From positions 124,001 to 188,000 of the forward strand of contig JAVYJV010000034.1 in NCBI GenBank assembly GCA_034509755.1: a stretch of DNA of 64,000 bases, given 5' to 3'. Position 1 is the first letter of the stretch, and each line of letters begins with the position of its first letter. Source of the DNA: Anisodus tanguticus. Its lineage: Eukaryota > Streptophyta > Magnoliopsida > Solanales > Solanaceae. This document shows, piece by piece, positions 1 through 12,050 of this stretch. The notes beneath the pieces are model-generated. The model was not told the DNA's origin, searched no databases, and was given only the letters and a program-made list of their open reading frames with translations. The position numbers and the translations under genes are program-made.

Positions 1-824
1 CTTTTTATAAGAGGTGATAATATTATTTATATTTCAAAAGTATGATTTGGAAAATAATTTTATTAAGGTTTAATTATAAATATCCTTTTAAATTATTTTT
101 AGTATAATTTTTTATTTTGGGAATCACAAACAAATTCAAACAATTCTTATCAATAAGGATGACTTTAAAAAAAGTTTGTTTTAAAATTTTATTTTTTTAC
201 ATAAAAACTTGTTGGTTAATTGAATCGGAAATTTTATTAAAATAAAAAGTATCTAATCATATTAAAATTGAATACAATTAATTGAAAGTAATTAAAATGT
301 TTGGCTTAATGTTTGGATAAATTTTGGGCTAAATCTGAAATCTAAGTTTTGAAAATTATAATCAAATATAGTTGTCTAAGATAAATTTCAAATAGCTATT
401 GAAAATTTAATAGATAAATTCTTAGGATTAAGTTTTTATGAGGAATATTGTTAAATTAACTATAATTTTATAAAGAACAATAAAATAGTTAACTAGATTT
501 CCAAACGATAAACATTAGTAAGAATGCAATAGAAGAAAAAATGCAAGTTAGTATAAAACTGCGACGTTTTGCTTTATCCTGTAAATAAAAATTGAAAAAG
601 CTTTTTGAGTTAAAAACAAAATTTAATTGAAAAATTATTAAACTGATTTATAATTTAAACAAATCATACAAAGTTTAAACAATAAATTAATTTTCTGGGT
701 AAGCAACATAAAAATATACATAAATACTTAAAAATGTTTTCAAAAATACTTAAAATAAGAATTTTTATTCTAAAAAACTTTAATAAATTAAAAAAAAAAA
801 TGTTCCATACGTAAAATCAAAAAA
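1..824. other. gene-free AT-rich stretch downstream of the syntaxin gene
   Basis: I see no open reading frame, RNA gene or clear repeat here. It lies 3' of the minus-strand syntaxin gene and would carry its 3' UTR. Confidence 0.6.
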
Positions 825-1858
825 TTAATTTGAGAAAAGTTCATATAACAAGATTAAAACTATTATAACTAAAATAAAGAAAAAAATAATTTTTCTACGA
901 CGAGCACGGTCCTAAAAATTAAATCAAAAAATAAAAAAAATGATGCTTAAGGTAAAAAATTGATAAAAAACTTACATGTAGTTCTCTAGCTTTAGCAATT
1001 TGCTGTGCACCTTCATTAACATGTATTGTAGCTGTTTCAACATTAGCTTCAATAGAATCAATTATTTCATTATGTTCATGAACAATTTTTGCTATTTCTT
1101 TAAATATTTGATTTACTTCTACAATATCTGTTTCTATTTTTTTAATAGATTGTTCTCTTTCTCTTAATAAATCTAAATCTACCTCTTCTTCAACTTGTAA
1201 ACTGATTTGTTGTGAACTTTCTGGACTTTGTAAATCAATTAAATTATTATCATCACTGAAAGAATTTTTTATTGCAGAGTTAGCTCTTGCTCTAGTTATA
1301 CTTTCTTTTTCTTTTTGAGCTGCTGTTCTTTGAATTACTTGAAAATTTTTTAATGACTCCAAAAACTCACTTGTTAATTTTTCTTTTAACATTCGTCTTT
1401 GTTTCTAAATTAAAATTAATTTAAATAAAGTCAGATATAGGTTTTATGATAAAAGTAAAATAGTTACTTGATCAGATGAGTTATCAGTTTGACTAATATA
1501 AGAAATCTGTTTTAAAAAATTATTAGTATCTCTTGCTAATTGATTGGTGTAATGTTGAGTGTTGTGTCTGACAAAAAATACAAAATAAATTTTAATTCAT
1601 TTAAAATATTCTTAACTTACAATTGTTGCCTTAATTGTTCATTATCAGAAGAAGTACCAAGTTGGTTAACCATTTTCTGCATTGAATTTACTGAAAAATT
1701 AAAATTAATAAAACTCAAATTAATATATTTTTAGGCTTACCATTTTGAGTAATTTTTTGAACATTAGACGATATGGAATTAGACAATCTGTTATAGTCAC
1801 TATTAGAGTACTCATTATTTGAAGTACTCTGATAGCTGTGATAATTATTGAAACTCAT
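825..1858 (-). CDS. syntaxin-7/12-type endosomal Qa-SNARE
   Basis: Five exons read on the minus strand: 1858-1741, 1690-1621, 1567-1468, 1404-976 and 911-825. All phases match and give 267 residues. The product is a tail-anchored Qa-SNARE expected to drive endosome/lysosome fusion. The N-terminal part (about 1-150) matches the syntaxin Habc region. The SNARE helix spans about 180-238 with the hallmark IDSIEANVE at 211-219. The last exon encodes a basic stretch (RARRRK) followed by one transmembrane segment and a short tail ending FSN. The start is the ATG at 1858; a run of A's and no better in-frame ATG lie upstream. Oddity: the residue aligned to the conserved zero-layer glutamine (HEQGDVIDSIE in human STX7) is histidine 207, codon at 1072-1074. 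Its promoter is shared head-to-head with exportin-5. Family assignment is secure; STX7 versus STX12 is not resolved. Confidence 0.9.
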
Positions 1859-2363
1859 TTCTAAAAAAAAAAAAAAGAAAAATTTGATTGAAAACAATTT
1901 TCAGTTTGAAACAAAATCTTAAATAAAGATTACTTTGTTTAGATGTCATTTGATTTTTAAAGCAATAAAAATTTAAAGCTGAATAAAAACTGACACCGAA
2001 TTAAATATTGTTAGGTTCAAAGTTAGTTTTTATTATTATTAAGCTTTACCTTTAAATAATGACTTTTAATTCATCGGTTAAAATAATTTATATTTTACTT
2101 ATTGTAATCATTTATATAAACTAATAGAGAATAAATAAATTTAACTAAAAATTAAAGTAAATAGTTAAAAACTATTAAAAGCTAATACGCCTAAAACCAA
2201 AACAAAGCAATATGGCGATAGTATTTTTAAAAGATGTCGCTTCAATCGTTTTGTTTACACGCAGAAATTAATTTCTTATTACATTACATGCTGTAATTTG
2301 CAGATTCATTATAATTTTTTGAAAATTAATTTAAAGATCTTGTTGGTTTTTTTATTAATTAAA
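1859..2363. promoter_or_regulatory. head-to-head promoter region, syntaxin / exportin-5
   Basis: 505 bases separate the two divergent start codons. It contains ATGGCG at about 2212-2217 and AAGATGTCGCTT at about 2231-2242. The second resembles a YY1-type site (AAGATGGCGGC) with one change, and its TGTCGCTT core recurs upstream of two other genes in the window. No coding exon seen. Confidence 0.45.
2235..2242 (+). promoter_or_regulatory. TGTCGCTT element, copy 1 (syntaxin/XPO5 promoter)
   Basis: Lies 122 nt before the XPO5 start codon. The same octamer occurs at 6341-6348 and 21317-21324, each also just upstream of a start codon. Confidence 0.35.
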
Positions 2364-5300
2364 ATGGACATATTTAATCAAATTATTACAGCAATTAATT
2401 CAGCTGTCGATCCTTTTTCTAGTCCTGAAAATAGAACTGAAGCTAATAATTTCATTGAGTTAGTTAAAAATGGATCAAATTTAAATTCACAAGATTATTT
2501 AACTGTTGCTTTTAAATTATTAAATTATAAGCATGAATCATCTAATTTAAATGATAAAAATATTGATTATATTAAATTTTCTAATATAAACAATTTTGGT
2601 TTACAACTCATGGAAAACATGGTTAAATTAAATTGGAACAAATTAGACCAAAATTGTAAAGATAAATTAAAACTATTTATAGAGAATGTAATTTGTAAGA
2701 AAGATATAGATCTAGTAACATTAATGAACGTTTATGAAAATCGTTTATTAAAAGATCAATTCAGTAAGCTATTAGTTGAAATTTTGATGAGAGAATGGCC
2801 TCAGAATTGGCCAAATTTTTTAAATATATGTTTTAGTCAACCTAAGAATGAATTAGTATTATTTTGTTTTTGGCGTTTAAGTGAAGATGTTGGTATTTTT
2901 TTTTTACCTTCAAACCCTCAAAGAAGAAGAGATATACATTTAGAATTAAGAGAAAATATAAATTTTATTTTAAATTATATAGCTGATTGTTTAATATTAG
3001 AAAACACAAATTTAACAGTTTTAGCACTACAAACATTATGTAGTTTTATTGAATGGGCTAATTTTGAACCTGAAGTTTTAACTTATTTAACTAAATTATT
3101 ATCAATTGAAATGACAGACACCGACGCATTTTTAAAACTTTGTTATAATGTAGCTGATTGTTTTTTTACTTTTTTAAACAGAAAATCATTTAAACCTGAT
3201 GAAAGAAAAGTATTACTTGTTTTTTTCCAAGAGGAAAATATGAATGTCTTAATAAATTTTCTAGAGTAAGTTAAGATTATCTAAGTACCTAATTACTAAT
3301 AAAACTAATTAACTATTTTGTAATTAAGCTAAAATTAATTTTTAATTTTACTAAAACTTTTAACTAATCAATTTAGACAAAATTTACTAAAATGAATTTT
3401 TTTAAAATTTTTCAGGAAACTAATATTTTTTGTTCAACATAAAATTGAGAATAAAGTAATTGATGAAAAAACTTTTGAATTAATAAAGAGAGTTTGCAAT
3501 ATTTTTTCATTAATGGGTCAGACATGTTTATCAATATCTACTTCTTTGAAAATTAATTTACCGAGTACTTGGCAAATTTATTTACAAGTCATGCTAAAAT
3601 TATTTGAGTACGAAAATCAAATTTATAATTATTATGCATTACAATTTTGGAAGGATTTATTCAAAAATCATCAATTAAAAGAGAAACATGTTTCAGAGGA
3701 AATACTTTTAAAGATAATTAATATTTTACCATATAAAATGGTTAGAAAAGATGAAATTAGCAATATTTTTTTAGTTTATGAGTTTGATGGGAATGCAGAT
3801 TATGAAGTTTTTTATGTAAAATTTAAAGCAGAATTAGGTGAATTTCTTAAAAGTTTAACAAAATATAATGAAAACCAATGTTTTGCTTTTGCAATTAATT
3901 TAGTCAAACAAGCTTTAGAAACAAAAAATTTAAATAAAAATGAATGGGAAACAATTTCAACAATATTAGAATCAGTATGTAACAATTTACAAAATGTTGA
4001 TAATTTTAGAAATGAAGCATTACCAGTTTTAAACTTTTTTTTACAAATGGAAAATAACAATAATTTTGAATTGATGTCTATTTTAATATCATGTATATCA
4101 TCTCTGTCTATATTTATCCCATCTACTAATGGAATCAGCTTTTTCAAAGAGCTACTTTCTAAAATATTTTCTTTCCTTAGTATTCCATATTCCCTCGAAG
4201 ATACTAATGAAGAGCAAAATAAAAAAATAAGAGATTTAAGAAGACATGTTTGTTTTTTATTCATAAAACTGTCTTTAAAGTATTCAAAATCTTTCTTACC
4301 TATGTTCAATGATATCAAAAAATATATTTTTGATTTAGATTACCAACAAGAAACTGAAAAATGTTTATTAGTTGAAGGATTAATAATTTTAAGGTAAGTT
4401 TTTTTTTAAATTATTTAAAATTAAGTTTCATAAACTTTTTTTTCAGCAATGATTTCACAGATAGTTACAAACAAAAAGAGTTTTTGATGGAAATTTTAGT
4501 TCCTGTTAATTGGTTATTAAAATATAATATGACTACAGTAGAATTTGTTCATCACATAGGTTTAACTTCATCTGTTGAAAACTGGGAAAATTTTTCTTTG
4601 AATAGAAAAACACTAATCTATGCAGTCAATATTATTACAGTTATGCTCAAAAGAGTAAAGAAAAAAAGTTCTTTACTACCTGAGTTTTTACCATATATAG
4701 CATCTTTAAATAAATTAATTATGAATTTAAATGAAATGTGGAATTTAGATATACAGAAAATCTGTTATCCTGATTATAAAGAAACAATTTATTCACCTTT
4801 ATTAGATGTTGATCGTAATCTTTTATTAGAAGGCTATTGTTCTGTTCAAAATAAAAATGATATTTCTAACCAAGAATTCAATGTTAAAAGAATGCAAACA
4901 TTTTTATGGTTATTACATAATAATTGTTTTACATCAATTGGTTGTGCAACAAATCTTTTAGGATTAGAATATTATAATAACTTAGAAACTGAGCCTTTGT
5001 TTCATTCAATTGATTGTTTACCTGATTTCAAATTTAAAACTATATTTCGTGTTTGTTTAAAACCAATTATAAGTAATTGTCCTAAAAATGAAAAAATTTA
5101 TCAACAAAAAATTTATCCCGTTTGCAATAAATTTTTGCCGGCTTTTTTCAATAAAATTAATTCTAAATGGGATGTAATCAAAAATGCAAGAAATACTGAT
5201 GTAGAATCAGATCATCCAGAAAATGATTACTTAGAAGAACAAATTTGTAGATTATTAAGTAAAGAATTTGCTGATTTATTGAATATTTTGTTATTTGAAA

Positions 5301-5979
5301 AACAATTTACAGATGAAGAAAAATTTTCTCAACTTGGGTTTTATATTTTAAAACAACTACCTGATCTTATTTATATGACAGCTACATTAATGACATGGCT
5401 TGATTCTAACATTTCTTTAAAAGCAACAAATACTACATTGAAATTAATCGAAAAACTTATCGAAGATGATCTGATTAAATCACAAAATTCAATAAGCTAT
5501 TTTATGAAACAAGTTTTAATTGCTTTGGGTTATTTTGGTGAACATGATAATAATCAAGCATTATTAATAAGTTTATTTTTAAGTTTATATGAAAATTATA
5601 TTTTAAAAAATAATTTCAAAGAACTAAAAGTTCAATTAGCAAACTATTGTGGTCATAATTTAAGAAGTTGGAATAGTTTTGATGAAAAATGGATTAAAAA
5701 TACCAACACTAAAAAAAAGAAAGCAGCTTTGAAAAACCTTTTAAACAATGTTATTGGAGTAAGTTTTTTTTTACTTTTTTTTTACTTTTTTTTAATGAAC
5801 TTTTATTTTTTTAGAAAAATTTATCTCAACTGTACAAACATAGTAAAGAAGAAATTAAAAATTTAGAACCTCTCTCAGATAGGACACATAAAATTTTGGG
5901 TAAAAAGCAAAAAAACACGTTTTTTGATGATGATAATGTAGATAATATATCTGATACTTTTTTCAAGTTCCTTTGGTAA
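2364..5979 (+). CDS. XPO5: exportin-5 (pre-miRNA / tRNA nuclear export receptor)
   Basis: Four exons: 2364-3265, 3416-4393, 4447-5758 and 5815-5979, joined in phase, give 1118 residues (human XPO5 has about 1204). It is a HEAT-repeat karyopherin that exports short double-stranded RNA with RanGTP. Recognition comes from family-specific blocks: MREWPQNWP (about 142-150), a stretch reading LSEDVGIFF then NPQRRRDIHL (about 184-193), and the exon-3 start SNDFTDSYKQKEFLMEIL, which aligns with the mid-protein of vertebrate exportin-5. The last short exon is acidic and ends in FKFLW. The start at 2364 is preferred over an in-frame ATG at 2298, because the extra 22 residues are a hydrophobic run not found in the family. 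Introns are 150, 53 and 56 nt. A minus-strand open frame at 3812-4318 is a shadow. Confidence 0.9.
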
Positions 5980-6562
5980 ATTTATATAAAAATGTAAATA
6001 ATTTTAAAGTTTTTTTCGTTTTTAATTGTCAGTTTAACATTCCTTTTTATAAAAATTTATAAATTTATTCATATAAAAACTCAGGTGAAGTTTTTTGTCT
6101 TGCGCAAAAAAACTTTTCTTTTTTTTTTCGAATCAGCGGTATAAATATCTAAATAAAGATATCCAAAACTGAATGTTTTATGTTGCTGATAGGTTTATAT
6201 ATGTTATAAAGGTTTTGTTGCGTCTAGTGTCGAATACACGCTAAAAATAAAATGAATTGATCGAACTGGCCTGTAGAAAAATTGAAAAACAAGCTTTCGA
6301 AAATGCTTTATTTAATTTTTTTCCAAATTGTTCTGCTTGCTGTCGCTTGTTTGTTGTCATTTGACACATTTGTTTTTGTATTCTGTTCTAGTCGCCAACT
6401 AAAATCTTAATTTTTTTTAAACTATTCATTTATACAAGATTTTTTTTGTAATTTTTTTTTTGTTTTATGAAATATGAATCATAGTAAAAATAAATTCTTA
6501 TTTTAAGTTTGTGTTGAATATCTTTTTAATATCATTTTTTCATTTTATGTGCTTTAATTAAA
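5980..6562. promoter_or_regulatory. XPO5 3' flank and PKNOX upstream region
   Basis: 583 bases with no exon that I can see. It contains local GC-richer patches at about 6220-6290 and 6335-6400, including the TGTCGCTT element, within a very AT-rich background. Probably the 3' UTR of exportin-5 followed by the promoter of the homeobox gene. Confidence 0.4.
6341..6348 (+). promoter_or_regulatory. TGTCGCTT element, copy 2 (PKNOX promoter)
   Basis: 215 nt before the PKNOX start codon and in the same orientation as copy 1. See the finding on the shared motif. Confidence 0.35.
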
Positions 6563-8398
6563 ATGGCTCAAAATATAAATAACTCATCTTTTTCAGAAAA
6601 TGATGAAAACTTATTTACTGATAAAATTGATAACGAACAAATTTTTTTAAATTCTAAAATAGAATTGAATAGTTTATTGTTTAATGATTTTAATTTAGAT
6701 AAAATTGACAAGGAACAACTTGATTCAGATAAACAAAAAGTTTGCTCTCATCCCTTGTTTCCAATTTTAGGTAAGTTTGAATTTTTCTAATGAAAATAAT
6801 CTTTAATGATGTCAACTTCATATTGTTCAAGTATATAGAAAAAGAACAAAAAAAAATTTTGTAAATATATAGGTTAAAAAATGATGACAAAATGATCTTT
6901 TTTTTCATTAATACAACATTGTGTAAAACTAGACTAAAAATTGATAGCTATATATAAGATCTTATAAATGAGAAATCAATATCAATATAGTTTAACTAAC
7001 TTTTTTTTTGATTTTTTTAACTAAAACTTTGTTTTTATATTAGTTTTACTATTTGAACGATGTGAAAAATTTACTCATAATTTAATAACTGAAAATAATG
7101 ATGGACTAAACTTAAAAATTTCAGAATTTATTGAAGATAAACGGCGAAAAAATGAACCATTTTTATGTGAAGACAGTGAAGTAGATACATTGGTAAGTGA
7201 TCTAACAGATGGAGTTATTAACAAATGTTCTTCGAATAGTTTTTAAACTAAGTGGATACTAATTTTTATCCTAATCTTATTTTATTTTAATAACAATCAA
7301 AAACTTTCTTTAAACAAATAATTTTATGTTTTTCAAAGTTCATGAATGCAAATAAATTATTCTGAACAAACAAAACTTAATTTTTATTTATTTTTTAAAT
7401 GAAACTTTTTTTTTAGATGATTAGAGCTATACAAGTATTAAGAATTCACTTAATGGAACTAGAAAAAGTTCAAGAACTGTGTAAAGATTTTTGTGAACGT
7501 TATAAAGGATGTTTAAAAAGTATAATGCATTCAGAGAACTTATTACAAGGTACAATCAATTTAAATAATCAAAATGAAGATTTTGATTTAGAATCATATT
7601 CAGATTTGAGTTCAGAGAATGAAGATATAGATAAATCTGAATCTAAAACAAAAAATAAAAATTTTTCAAAAAAAAATTTTAAAACAAAAAAAAATGAAGA
7701 ATTTAATGAAGAAATAGACGAGCAATTTAAAAATCAAAAAGAAGATGAAATGTACACTGAAAATGATGAAAATTTCAACGAAATAAGTAAAAGTAATTTA
7801 TCGAATATTTTAGATAATTTACGTGAAAATAATTTAAATTCTAATGAATTAAAAAATTTTTATGAACAAATGATAAATTTGAATGTATTACAAGTAAATA
7901 ATTCACCAGATATACCATCTACATCAGATGAAAAATGCTCAAATAAAATGAATTTAGATAATTTATCAAATAATTTACTAAATAAAAATGAAGAAGTTGA
8001 TCAAAATGAGATGAAAAATTTAGATGAAAATAAAATATCTTTTGAATGTTCTAATATGCTAAATAAAATAAATAATTTATATAACCAAAATAGTAAAAAA
8101 TCCCAAAAAAGAGGCGTTTTACCAAAACATGCTACAACTGTGATGAGATCTTGGCTTTTTCAACATATCGTGGTAAGTTTTTACTTGTTGATATTTAAAG
8201 ATTAATATAAATTAATTTTAATTTTCTGAAGCATCCATATCCTACTGAAGATGAAAAAAAACAAATTGCTGCTCAAACAAATCTAACATTACTTCAAGTT
8301 TCTAATTGGTAACTAATTTTTCTTGAAAATTAAAGTTTAATAGTTTTTCTTTTATTAGGTTCATTAATGCAAGAAGAAGAATTTTATTTAAACATTGA
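6563..8398 (+). CDS. PKNOX: PREP/PKNOX-type TALE homeodomain protein
   Basis: Five exons: 6563-6770, 7044-7192, 7417-8172, 8232-8308 and 8359-8398, phases matching, give 409 residues. This is a TALE-class transcription factor that normally partners PBC (Pbx/Exd) proteins in the nucleus. The N-terminal PBC-binding region carries HPLFPIL and [11 protein letters not shown], then [20 protein letters not shown], which fits PREP (PKNOX) rather than Meis/Hth. Residues about 165-345 are an acidic Asn/Glu/Ser-rich linker. The homeodomain runs from [20 protein letters not shown] (about 352) through [12 protein letters not shown] to [10 protein letters not shown], including the three-residue TALE loop. 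The protein stops with FKH directly after helix 3, so the usual C-terminal tail is missing. The last two exons are 77 and 40 nt, with a split tryptophan codon at the homeodomain W-F. Confidence 0.9.
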
Positions 8399-8934
8399 AG
8401 TTTTAGAAGTATAAAAGGTTCAATTAAAAGTATTTAATAATCTAAAATAAATTAATAGTTTGAAGCATGGTACAAGCCTTATAATTAGTAAAAAAAATTA
8501 TTAATTTTCAAAGTCAAATAAATATAAAATGTATAAATAAAATATTGTAATTCAATTCAAAAATTTAATAAATAAAAGATTATAATCAATTTTTATGAAA
8601 AAAATTTAAGTTTAGATTTTAATTTTTTGATTAAAATATTGGTGTTTTAAAAGTTTTAAACTATATAGAGTATGTTTTCTATTTTAGTTTGAAATAAATT
8701 TTTCAGGTAGCGCTTTTCATTTTTTTAGCTTAGCAATTTAAAAAAAATTTTAAAAGCCAAGTATATGAGTTCTTTCTAGTTTTACTGTCATTTTTATGAT
8801 TTTCAGTTTATCATCAATAAATTTTTTTTTTTTTTTTATTAATTTTATAATTGTTAAAGCTAATGTTTAATTCAAAAATATCAAAATTTTGTTTTTATCT
8901 ATTTTTTAATTTTTAAACCAATTTAAAAAGTTTA
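8399..8934. other. PKNOX 3' flank / TMEM62 upstream region
   Basis: 536 AT-rich bases without exons. A canonical AATAAA lies at 8571-8576 and is the likely PKNOX polyadenylation signal. AGCGC at about 8709 is the only GC-rich word near the next gene. Confidence 0.4.
8571..8576 (+). terminator. candidate AATAAA poly(A) signal for PKNOX
   Basis: 173 nt downstream of the PKNOX stop codon, in a run with overlapping AATAAA-like words. In DNA this AT-rich such words are common, so support is weak. Confidence 0.3.
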
Positions 8935-11529
8935 ATGGAAATTCACAAAATGGTGACTAGATCAGTCTATATTTTGTTTGTTATTGGTTTAATTTCAGCA
9001 ACTTTAATTTCTATGTTTCTTCAAATTTTAAGTATTGAAGAAGGTAGTTATGAAAAATCACAATTCTTAAATCCAAGTTTAAATAAATCAAATAAACTAA
9101 TTTTAAATGATGATGATAAACATTTGTTAACTTTTATTCAGGTTTGTGTTTTTTTCATTTGAAAAAGTGAAATTTTAATTTTTTAAACTTTTATAGATTT
9201 CTGATTTACATTTAAGTTTATATTTTGATTTAAAACGTAAAGATGATTTACGGACTTTTTGTACTGAAGTAGTGGATACAGTTAAACCTAAAGTTGTTAT
9301 TGCAAGTGGTGATTTAACTGATTCAAGGTCTAAAGCTCCTTTAGGTTCTGGTCAATATGAAGAAGAGTGGATTTGGTATTCTGAAGTACTAAAATCTACA
9401 AATGTGACAAAAAAAACTCAATGGCTTGATCTTAGAGGAAATCATGGTAAATATTAATTTTATAAAAAAAAAAATCAAGTTTTTAATTTTTTTTAATTTA
9501 ATAGACAGTTTTGATATTTATGATTGGAATAGTGCAAATAATTTTTATAAAAAATATTCAAATTTTGGAAAACATTTTAGTAGACATTATTTTTACAATT
9601 TACAAGATGAAGAAGATCTTTACACATTTATTGCAGTAGATGCTTGTGTATTTCCATCTCCAAAACGTCCATTTAATTTCATTGGTTTATTAGATAAACA
9701 TGATATTGATTATTTAGAAAAAGTTAGGGACGATGCATTTAAAAACGGAACTAAATATACCGTTTGGTTTGGTCATTATCCTACTTCTTCAATAGCTATG
9801 CCTAATTATAATTTGAAACATATTTTAAGGTAAAATATTTTAATTTTAGTTTATTTGAAACTAAATTTATTTTTTTTAGTGGACCTTATTTAAGCGGACA
9901 TTTTCATACATTGAATGGTTTAGTTAAAGAAATGTATGCTACACATAAAGAAGGAAGTTTAGAATTAGAAGTTGGTGACTTTAAAGATAACAGAATTTTT
10001 AGAGTTGCTGCAATTGATCATGGAATATTTAGTTTTGTTGATGCTAAGTTAAATAAATGGCCTATTATACTTATAACAAATCCTAAAGACTCTAGATTTC
10101 ATATGCCTGGATATGAAACAAAAACTACATGGATGGACTCAACACATATTAGAGTATTAGTTTATTCTATACACAAAATTGATTCTGTTTTAGTTAGTAT
10201 TAACAATTCTTCTTATACTCAAATGGATGCTACCAAAAATGAAAATTTATTTGTTTTGAAATGGAATCCAAAGGATTTCTCAACTGGTTTACACCAAATT
10301 ACAATACAAGCTAAAGTATGTTTGGAGAAAAATTTTTATTTTAATTAAATATATTTTTTTTTAGGATGTTAAAGAAAATTATAATTATGCGACAAATTAT
10401 TTCTCTTTTGACCATTCAAAGAAAGAATTCTCTTTTGGAGGAAGATTTTTTTTGAGAATTTCTACAAGATGTTTTGTAAGTTTAAATAAAACTTTAAAAA
10501 GAGTTTTACTAATTTATTTTTTTTTACAGGGTGTTTGTTTATATTTAATTGGTTTATCTATTTCTTTAGCACCTTTACTGGTAGCTTTCTATTTAAATGC
10601 ATTTAATAAAGGTAAAATTGAAAATTTTTTTACAAAATAATGTTTTTAATTTTTTTTTTGTAGGACGTATACTTAAATCAAGAGCTAAATTTAGTTTTTT
10701 TTATAAAACTTTATTTAAACTTTATTTATTAAGTACTTTTCCTAAAATATCATTAACTTTATTTGCAATACCTATTTATTTGTTTATTGGGCCTTGGTAT
10801 ATTGGTAATATTTTTTTAATATAAAAAACTAGTTTAATTTATGTTTAGTTTTTTAAATTGATCTAACTTAAATTTTATTTTTATTTCAACAAATTCATTT
10901 TTTAGGTTACATACTTAGTGATCACATAGGTGTAGGTTTTGTTTGGGGACTAATAATTGATGGAACTGTATTACCAACTGCTTTATCTTACATTTGGGCT
11001 TTAGTGATGGTAAGTTTTTATTAAATTTGAAAATTATATTAAATTGAAATTTTTTTCAATTGAAATTTTTTTATTTTAAACTTTTTTAATTGAAAATTAA
11101 TTAATTTTTTTTTTAGATTGTTATATTTCACTTGCCTATTACTTGTACATTATCTCATATTATTTATTGTAACTATATGAGAATTGAAAAAAATTTAGAA
11201 GAACAAAGTTTATTTTTTAAAGTTTTTCAAATACGTCATATTTTTTTCATTCTCGTTGTTTTTTGTAACGTAAGTTTACTTATTTATAATTCAAATTAAA
11301 ATTGATCGATTTATTTTTTTAATAGTCATTAATTTCATACACATTCATTTATGCATACGGTTATTTAACTATAATATTTGGTTTTGGAATAACATGGTTA
11401 TTACTTACTTATTTATTACTTTGGTATTGGACTTTTAAAATAAAAGCTTCTTCTTTTTCTGAAGAAATAAAACCTCGTTGTAAAAACACTCCAACTGAAG
11501 AATCTTTGATTAAGTCAAGAGATGATTAA
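8935..11529 (+). CDS. TMEM62: TMEM62-like membrane metallophosphoesterase
   Basis: Ten exons: 8935-9141, 9197-9446, 9505-9829, 9880-10315, 10365-10475, 10530-10611, 10664-10804, 10906-11009, 11117-11269 and 11326-11529. All junctions keep phase and give 670 residues (human TMEM62 is about 643). An N-terminal signal-anchor (about 9-30) precedes a calcineurin-like phosphoesterase domain with ISDLH (70-74), SGDLTD (GD at 107-108), GNHD (150-153), WFGHYP (H243) and SGHFHT (H268, H270). These supply the usual metal ligands. A beta-rich domain follows (about 275-430). The C-terminal third has several hydrophobic segments spread over exons 6-10, consistent with a polytopic membrane region, and ends in a polar tail. 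The physiological substrate of TMEM62 is not established. An in-frame ATG at 8950 is an alternative start. Confidence 0.88.
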
Positions 11530-12050
11530 GTTTGAAAATTTTATTTTTTTTGTATAAAAAATGTAAATGATTTTTCTTTTAAATTTAATCAAAGTTTAAG
11601 ATTTAATAAGCCTTTATAGTTATTAAACTCACTTTTTTATTCGAGCTTTATATGGGTGTTATAGCAGTAATGAAATTTTCATTTTTAAAAAGTTTTTTTC
11701 TTTAGAATTTTTTTTAGAATCAATTTAGTATTAAAGAAACTTTTAAAATTAGAGTTTATTCAAGAAATATTTTAAAGAGTTTAAGTTTTATCTAGCTTAT
11801 CGTTTAATAAATTAAAGATCAATGTTAATTATTAATAAATCAATTCAAATATTTAAAAAGAATTTTTCAACTTTATTAAAACATTTGACAAAAAAAACTG
11901 AAACAAAATTTTTTAAAAAAAAATTTAATAAACCTAATGATATTCATGAATAAAATGGCAATAATTTTGAATTATGAATTATATAAAATGATTTAAATGA
12001 AAAAATTTTTATAATTTTTCTCAAATTAAGTTAAACAAATTTATAAAATT
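11530..12050. other. convergent 3' flanks of TMEM62 and the PHF10-like gene
   Basis: 521 AT-rich bases between two stop codons on opposite strands. No exon, repeat or RNA gene recognised; it should hold both 3' UTRs. Confidence 0.5.

Noticed and set aside
1540..1734. 64-codon plus-strand frame over the syntaxin introns
   Set aside because: Overlaps three features of the opposite-strand syntaxin gene and starts inside exon 3; a shadow.
3812..4318. 168-codon open frame on the minus strand
   Set aside because: Lies fully opposite the exportin-5 exon 2, whose family match is strong; it has no resemblance to a known protein and is a shadow frame.
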